Positions 6,098 through 9,421 of a stretch of DNA of 9,421 nucleotides are shown here, piece after piece. The notes beneath the pieces were generated by a model. That model saw only the letters and a list, made by a program, of their open reading frames with translations. It was not told the origin of the DNA and searched no databases. Both the position numbers and the translations under genes were made by a program. Source of the DNA: Desemzia sp045528445 (GTDB lineage: Bacteria; Bacillota; Bacilli; Lactobacillales; Carnobacteriaceae); NCBI RefSeq assembly GCF_045528445.1, contig NZ_JBGQQU010000043.1:1-9421 (forward strand), read 5' to 3'. The first letter of the stretch is position 1; each line of letters starts with the position of its first letter.

Positions 6098-6126
6098 TTG
6101 TGAAAGGGTCTTAATTCTTGTAGGAT
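6098..6126 (+). promoter_or_regulatory. Candidate promoter of ung
   Basis: TTGTGA (6098-6103) and TAGGAT (6121-6126) are separated by 17 bp and lie about 40 bp upstream of the ung start, each matching 4 of 6 consensus bases. The position in the divergent intergenic region fits. Confidence 0.35.
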
Positions 6127-6164
6127 AAGGAAAAAGGAAAGTAATTAAAGAGAGGAACATAATT

Positions 6165-6842
6165 GTGACAATTCCAGTAAAAAATGATTGGGCACCTATT
6201 CTGAAAGAAGCCAGTGAATCGGAGAGTTACCAAAAGCTGCGAGAATTTCTAAAAAAAGAATATGAAACAGAAACGATCTACCCGCCAAAAGAAAATATTT
6301 GGCAGGCTTTTGAATGGACACCATATAGTGAAGTAAAAGCAGTTATATTAGGTCAAGATCCTTATATTAGAGAAAATCAAGCACATGGACTGAGTTTTTC
6401 TGTACAACCAGGAATTAAACTGCCGCCTTCTTTAAAAAACATCTACAAAGAATTAGAGGCCGATTTAGGATATCCTCCAGCTGATCATGGTTACTTAGAA
6501 TCATGGGCGAAGGAAGGAGTGTTGTTGTTAAATACCGTCTTGACTGTGAGAGAAGGACATTCTCATTCGCATAAAGGAAAAGGATGGGAGGAATTAACCA
6601 ATTTTGTGATTCAAAAACTGAATGAACGAAGTGGAATGATCGTGTTTATTCTGTGGGGAAATCCTTCGATTGAAAAAAGAGATTTGATTGATGAGTCTAA
6701 ACATGTGGTCCTAACGTCGCCTCATCCAAGCCCCTTTTCTGCCAGAAAAGGTTTTTTTGGATCAAGACCTTTTTCAAAAACCAATGAGGCTTTGATCGAA
6801 AGTGGACAGACACCGATCGATTGGGAAGTGCCTACACTCTAA
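6165..6842 (+). CDS. ung: Uracil-DNA glycosylase, family 1
   Basis: It removes uracil from DNA to begin base-excision repair, in the cytoplasm. At 225 aa it is full length. The water-activating motif is GQDPYI (63-68) with catalytic D65. The uracil-pocket segment is LLLNTVLTV (120-128) with N123. The leucine-loop motif HPSPFSARKGFFGS (187-200) carries H187. N123 and H187 fall at the same numbers as in E. coli Ung. The usual GQDPYH histidine is isoleucine here (I68), an uncommon change; the following NQAHGLSFS is normal. The start is GTG 6165, with AGAGAGG (6149-6155) about 9 nt before it; no in-frame ATG nearby is better. It stands upstream of pta, a common Lactobacillales order, but 155 bp of AT-rich DNA separate the two. 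Confidence 0.95.
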   Translation: MTIPVKNDWAPILKEASESESYQKLREFLKKEYETETIYPPKENIWQAFEWTPYSEVKAVILGQDPYIRENQAHGLSFSVQPGIKLPPSLKNIYKELEADLGYPPADHGYLESWAKEGVLLLNTVLTVREGHSHSHKGKGWEELTNFVIQKLNERSGMIVFILWGNPSIEKRDLIDESKHVVLTSPHPSPFSARKGFFGSRPFSKTNEALIESGQTPIDWEVPTL

Positions 6843-6942
6843 AAAGAAACAACAACTGAATATCTGTAATAGTTTTGTTCTGTGAAAAAATAAAAAATAG
6901 CTGTATAAGAATAAAAAAAGCTGAAATAACTGTATTTTTTGG

Positions 6943-6951
6943 TGATATAGT
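6943..6951 (+). promoter_or_regulatory. Candidate extended -10 promoter of pta
   Basis: TGATATAGT at 6943-6951 has the TGn extension followed by TATAGT, 47 bp before the pta start. A -35 hexamer is not clear, as is allowed with an extended -10. A second possible box, TATTAT, lies at 6954-6959. I see no convincing cre site, although pta is a CcpA target in Bacillus. Confidence 0.35.
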
Positions 6952-6997
6952 AGTATTATTAGAACTGTAGTATAAAACAAGGTTGGAGGGAATTAGA

Positions 6998-7972
6998 TTG
7001 GAACTATTTGAGAGTTTAAAATCTAAAGTTTTAAATAAAAATGTCCGTGTAGTATTTCCAGAAGGAACTGAACCACGTATTTTGGGTGCGGTAGTCCGTT
7101 TACAAGCAGAAAACTTGGTACACCCAGTACTTTTAGGAAATGTTGAAGAAATCAAAACTTCCGCAAAAGATCATGGATTTAACGTAGAAAACATTGAAAT
7201 CATTGACCCAAATAACTATGATGAATTTGACGCTATGGTAGAAGCTTTTGTTGAACGCCGTAAAGGTAAAGCAACTGCAGAACAAGCTCATGAAATTTTA
7301 AAAGATGAAAACTACTTTGGAACAATGTTAACTCACATGGGTAAAGTAGATGCTCTTGTAAGTGGGGCTGTACACTCAACAGGAGATACCGTTCGTCCTG
7401 CTCTTCAAATCATCAAAACTAAACCAGGCGTTAGCCGTACTAGTGGAGCGTTCATTATGATGCGCGGACGTGGACAAGAAAAATACTTGTTCTCAGATTG
7501 TGCCATCAACGTGAACCCTTCTGCGCAAGAATTAGCAGAAATCGCAGTAGAAAGTGCTAAAACAGCTGAAATGTTTGATATTGAACCTAAAGTTGCTTTA
7601 TTAAGCTTCTCAACAAAGGGTTCAGCAAAAGCTGACGAAGTAACTAAAGTAGCCGAAGCAACTAAAATTGCTAAAGAATTAGCACCTCAATATGAAATTG
7701 ACGGTGAAATCCAGTTTGATGCTGCTTTCGTTAAAGCTGTTGCAGATCAAAAAGCACCAGAATCAAATGTTGCTGGACAAGCATCAGTATTTGTTTTCCC
7801 AGAATTACAATCAGGAAATATTGGTTACAAGATCGCACAACGTTTCGGTAATTTTGAAGCAATTGGACCAATCTTACAAGGTTTGAACAAACCCATTTCT
7901 GACCTTTCTCGTGGTTGTGTGGAAGAAGATGTCTACAAGACAGCTATCATCACAGCTAATCAAGCTCTATAA
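6998..7972 (+). CDS. pta: Phosphate acetyltransferase (phosphotransacetylase)
   Basis: It interconverts acetyl-CoA plus phosphate and acetyl phosphate plus CoA. With acetate kinase it forms the ATP-yielding acetate branch of fermentation; it acts in the cytoplasm. The 324-aa protein is the short, single-domain form typical of Firmicutes. Recognisable blocks are VVFPEGTEPRIL (18-29), SGAVHSTGDTVRPALQIIKT (122-141), SRTSGAFIMM (146-155), LFSDCAINVNPS (164-175), ALLSFSTKGSA (200-210), and SDLSRGC followed by DVYKTA near the end. S304, R305 and D311 match the motif spacing of catalytic residues known from the Methanosarcina enzyme. The start is taken as TTG 6998, because GGAGGG (6985-6990) lies 7 nt before it; an earlier in-frame TTG at 6983 overlaps that site. 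Its own terminator follows. Confidence 0.96.
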   Translation: MELFESLKSKVLNKNVRVVFPEGTEPRILGAVVRLQAENLVHPVLLGNVEEIKTSAKDHGFNVENIEIIDPNNYDEFDAMVEAFVERRKGKATAEQAHEILKDENYFGTMLTHMGKVDALVSGAVHSTGDTVRPALQIIKTKPGVSRTSGAFIMMRGRGQEKYLFSDCAINVNPSAQELAEIAVESAKTAEMFDIEPKVALLSFSTKGSAKADEVTKVAEATKIAKELAPQYEIDGEIQFDAAFVKAVADQKAPESNVAGQASVFVFPELQSGNIGYKIAQRFGNFEAIGPILQGLNKPISDLSRGCVEEDVYKTAIITANQAL

Positions 7973-7997
7973 TTAAAATTCTATGATTAAAAGACAG

Positions 7998-8025
7998 AAA
8001 AGGCGCTCTTTGAGTGCCTTTTTTT
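7998..8025 (+). terminator. Rho-independent terminator of pta
   Basis: GGCGCTC (8002-8008) and GAGTGCC (8012-8018) form a 7-bp stem with one G-U wobble and a TTT loop, flanked by an A-run and seven T. It starts 25 bp after the pta stop. Confidence 0.85.
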
Positions 8026-8085
8026 ATTTTGAGAAGTTTCATCAAAATTAGTTTTCGCTTTTTCTAGTCAAATGAATTAAAATAG

Positions 8086-8091
8086 TACAAT
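8086..8091 (+). promoter_or_regulatory. Candidate -10 box for tsaE
   Basis: TACAAT lies 29 bp before the chosen tsaE start and behind the pta terminator, where a new promoter is needed. TAGTCA at 8065-8070 could be a -35 but the spacing of 15 bp is short. Weak evidence. Confidence 0.3.
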
Positions 8092-8120
8092 AACTGCCTA
8101 TGAGAAGAAAGGTGAATGAC

Positions 8121-8585
8121 GTGAAAACACTCTATGCAAAAAACGAAATGGAAACAAAAGAAATAGCGGCTAGTTTAGCGGATCAATTAGCAGCAGGAGA
8201 TGTGTTGTTGTTGGAAGGCAATTTAGGAGCTGGCAAAACAACTTTTACAAAAGGTATCGCTGAAGGATTAGGAATCCAACGCATTATTAAAAGTCCCACG
8301 TATACGCTTATACGTGAATATGATGAAGGAAGATTGCCTTTGTATCACATGGATGTCTATCGTTTAGAAGAAACTGGAGGAACTGACTTAGGGCTTGAAG
8401 AGTACTTTGAAGGAGAAGGCGTTTCAGTGATTGAATGGGCGACTTTTATTCCTGAAGATGTTCCAGAAGAGCATCTTGAGATCCAATTAAAACCAGTAGG
8501 TGAAGAGTTGTCAGAACGAAAAATAACGTTTATACCAAAAGGGAAACGTTTTGAGAAATTAATAGAAGCATGGAATATTGACTAA
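8121..8585 (+). CDS. tsaE: tRNA threonylcarbamoyladenosine biosynthesis ATPase TsaE
   Basis: The P-loop ATPase partner of TsaB and TsaD in making N6-threonylcarbamoyladenosine at position 37 of ANN-decoding tRNAs; essential in many bacteria and cytoplasmic. It has 154 aa with Walker A GNLGAGKT (33-40), the family segment KSPTYTLI (57-64), YHMDVYRLE (75-83), GLEEYF (91-96) and VIEWA (103-107), all in TsaE order. GTG 8121 is chosen because AAAGGTGA (8108-8115) precedes it and the protein then starts MKTLYAKN as in relatives; an in-frame ATG at 8100 would place that ribosome site inside the gene. An out-of-frame ATG at 8116 is ignored. The GNAT gene follows after 15 bp, with its ribosome site touching the tsaE stop, so the two are co-transcribed. 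Confidence 0.94.
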   Translation: MKTLYAKNEMETKEIAASLADQLAAGDVLLLEGNLGAGKTTFTKGIAEGLGIQRIIKSPTYTLIREYDEGRLPLYHMDVYRLEETGGTDLGLEEYFEGEGVSVIEWATFIPEDVPEEHLEIQLKPVGEELSERKITFIPKGKRFEKLIEAWNID

Positions 8586-8600
8586 GGAGCAGGTGAATTG

Positions 8601-9131
8601 ATGGAAGAACAATTGGATGTAGTAATCAGAGAAGCTATTCCGGATGATGCTGCAAGCATCTTAAATCATTTGAGTCATACAGCTCTTGAAACCGGGTTTA
8701 TGACAATGGGCGAAGAAGGACCGGGAATCACGGTAGAAGAAGAACAAGAGCAATTAGCTAAGCTGTATGAGTCAAATAATAACGTCCTGCTGGTTGCCTT
8801 GGTAAATGATGAAGTTATCGGCACCGCTTCTGTGCATGGCTCTCAAAGCCCAAAATTAAGCCATATTGGTGAGATAGGCATCGTCATCGCAAAAGACTAT
8901 TGGGGCTACGGGTTAGGGACCACTATGATGAAAGAAATGATTGAGTGGGCTAATGAATCATCTGTCTTGAAACGCTTGGAGTTGACTGTGCAAGCCCGGA
9001 ATCAAAAAGCGCGTCATTTATACGAAAAGTTGGGGTTTACATTAGAAGCAGTCATGTCTCGTGGGGTAAAAGACAACGGGGAATATTTAGACGTGTGTTT
9101 AATGAGCATGATGATTGGTGACATAAAGTAA
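8601..9131 (+). CDS. GNAT-family N-acetyltransferase
   Basis: A 176-aa acetyl-CoA-dependent acyltransferase with a complete GNAT fold. Strand 1 is VVIREAIPDDAASI (7-20). Motif A is GEIGIVIAKDYWGYGLGT (90-107), whose W-G-x-G-x-G (101-106) is the pyrophosphate loop for acetyl-CoA. Motif B is NQKARHLYEKLGF (134-146), including the Y-E-K-L-G-F block. The substrate may be an amino acid, peptide, antibiotic or small amine and cannot be deduced; it lacks the length and context of a typical RimI. ATG 8601 is preferred over the TTG three bases earlier, with AAGGAG (8584-8589) and AGGTGA (8591-8596) upstream. It forms the distal gene of an operon with tsaE, a pairing common in Lactobacillales, though a functional link to t6A synthesis is not known to me. 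Confidence 0.88.
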   Translation: MEEQLDVVIREAIPDDAASILNHLSHTALETGFMTMGEEGPGITVEEEQEQLAKLYESNNNVLLVALVNDEVIGTASVHGSQSPKLSHIGEIGIVIAKDYWGYGLGTTMMKEMIEWANESSVLKRLELTVQARNQKARHLYEKLGFTLEAVMSRGVKDNGEYLDVCLMSMMIGDIK

Positions 9132-9160
9132 ACGAAGTACCATCATTCTAATCACTATCC

Positions 9161-9207
9161 AAAAAGCTCGAATTTTCTTCTATCTATTAGAAAATTCGAG
9201 CTTTTTT
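9161..9207 (+). terminator. Strong rho-independent terminator of the tsaE-GNAT operon
   Basis: The arms 9161-9178 and 9189-9206 are perfectly complementary over 18 bp, with a 10-nt loop and a T-run on the right and an A-run on the left. The A-run makes it potentially bidirectional, so it could also end a minus-strand transcript from the right. Confidence 0.88.
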
Positions 9208-9262
9208 GAATGTGAGAGTGGAGTGCCAACTGCAGAACAACTATTGAACTAATGCGTATTGA

Positions 9263-9290
9263 TTGTTTTCTATAACTGATGACTTATAAT
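9263..9290 (+). promoter_or_regulatory. Candidate promoter for a gene beyond the right edge
   Basis: TTGTTT (9263-9268) and a perfect TATAAT (9285-9290) are 16 bp apart. A 14-bp palindrome lies 26 bp downstream of the -10. No start codon with a ribosome site follows inside the window, so the gene would begin past 9421. Confidence 0.5.
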
Positions 9291-9316
9291 AAAGCACTAG
9301 TGTTGCATAAATATAG

Positions 9317-9330
9317 TCAGAATATTCTGA
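9317..9330. promoter_or_regulatory. 14-bp perfect palindrome, possible operator
   Basis: TCAGAATATTCTGA falls at about +20 to +33 from the predicted start of transcription, a place where a bound repressor would block elongation. The overlapping 15-mer matches the CodY box at about 11 of 15 positions, which is not convincing. The regulator is unknown. Confidence 0.35.
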
Positions 9331-9421
9331 ATTATTATTTTCTTGAAAAAAGTAAAAAAAATCGAATGCTTACGCAAAGGATGACTATTTCCAGAAAATT
9401 TTGCTTATTTAGCTGATTCCA

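Noticed and set aside
6774..7155. Minus-strand open frames across the ung-pta gap
   Set aside because: They overlap the ends of two conserved genes, are rich in residues expected from antisense AT-rich DNA, and lack ribosome sites.
9381..9416. An 11-codon open frame as a leader peptide
   Set aside because: The purine run AAAGG directly abuts the ATG with no spacing, and there is no attenuator visible within the window.

Overview
The window looks like chromosomal DNA of a low-GC Gram-positive bacterium, most likely of the order Lactobacillales and near the Enterococcaceae/Carnobacteriaceae. The basis is AT-rich intergenic DNA, strong AGGAGG-type ribosome binding sites, several TTG/GTG starts and the gene order ung - pta - tsaE - GNAT acetyltransferase, which is familiar from that order. 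The genus is an inference from protein style and synteny.

Left part (178-4413): a carbohydrate-processing cluster of four same-strand genes. Two are related Gfo/Idh/MocA-family NAD(P)-dependent oxidoreductases, one is a sugar phosphate isomerase/epimerase-like TIM barrel, and the last is a divergent third Gfo/Idh/MocA member. A perfect TATAAT box and an AT-rich palindrome centred on CG lie upstream. A terminator-like hairpin separates gene 3 from gene 4. The combination of dehydrogenases and an epimerase-like barrel, with no kinase or glycosidase in the window, suggests oxidation of a sugar, glycoside or inositol-type substrate to a keto intermediate, rearrangement and re-reduction. This resembles the E. 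coli YcjQ/YcjR/YcjS glucoside-guloside scheme. The substrate cannot be read from the sequence.

Middle part (4414-5123): about 710 bp without an intact gene. It holds a decayed IS3-family (IS150-like) element. The left inverted repeat with a hairpin is followed by the first codons of orfA with an in-frame stop, and about 300 bp further on come an orfB C-terminal remnant and a degenerate right end. Inside it sits the most unusual structure of the window: three tandem 52-bp units (4654-4809), each an inverted repeat with a constant core and a variable dinucleotide that changes on both arms together. A long minus-strand terminator ends the region.

Right part (5124-9131): housekeeping genes. A Cof-type HAD phosphatase lies on the minus strand and diverges from ung (uracil-DNA glycosylase). 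Then come pta (phosphotransacetylase, with its own terminator), tsaE (tRNA t6A biosynthesis ATPase) and a GNAT acetyltransferase, the last two forming a short operon that ends in a perfect 18-bp-stem terminator. The final 210 bp carry a good promoter candidate with a 14-bp palindrome just downstream, probably for a gene beyond the right edge.

The only candidate for something undescribed is the 52-bp tandem hairpin array. The sugar cluster is a recognisable but functionally unassigned pathway.
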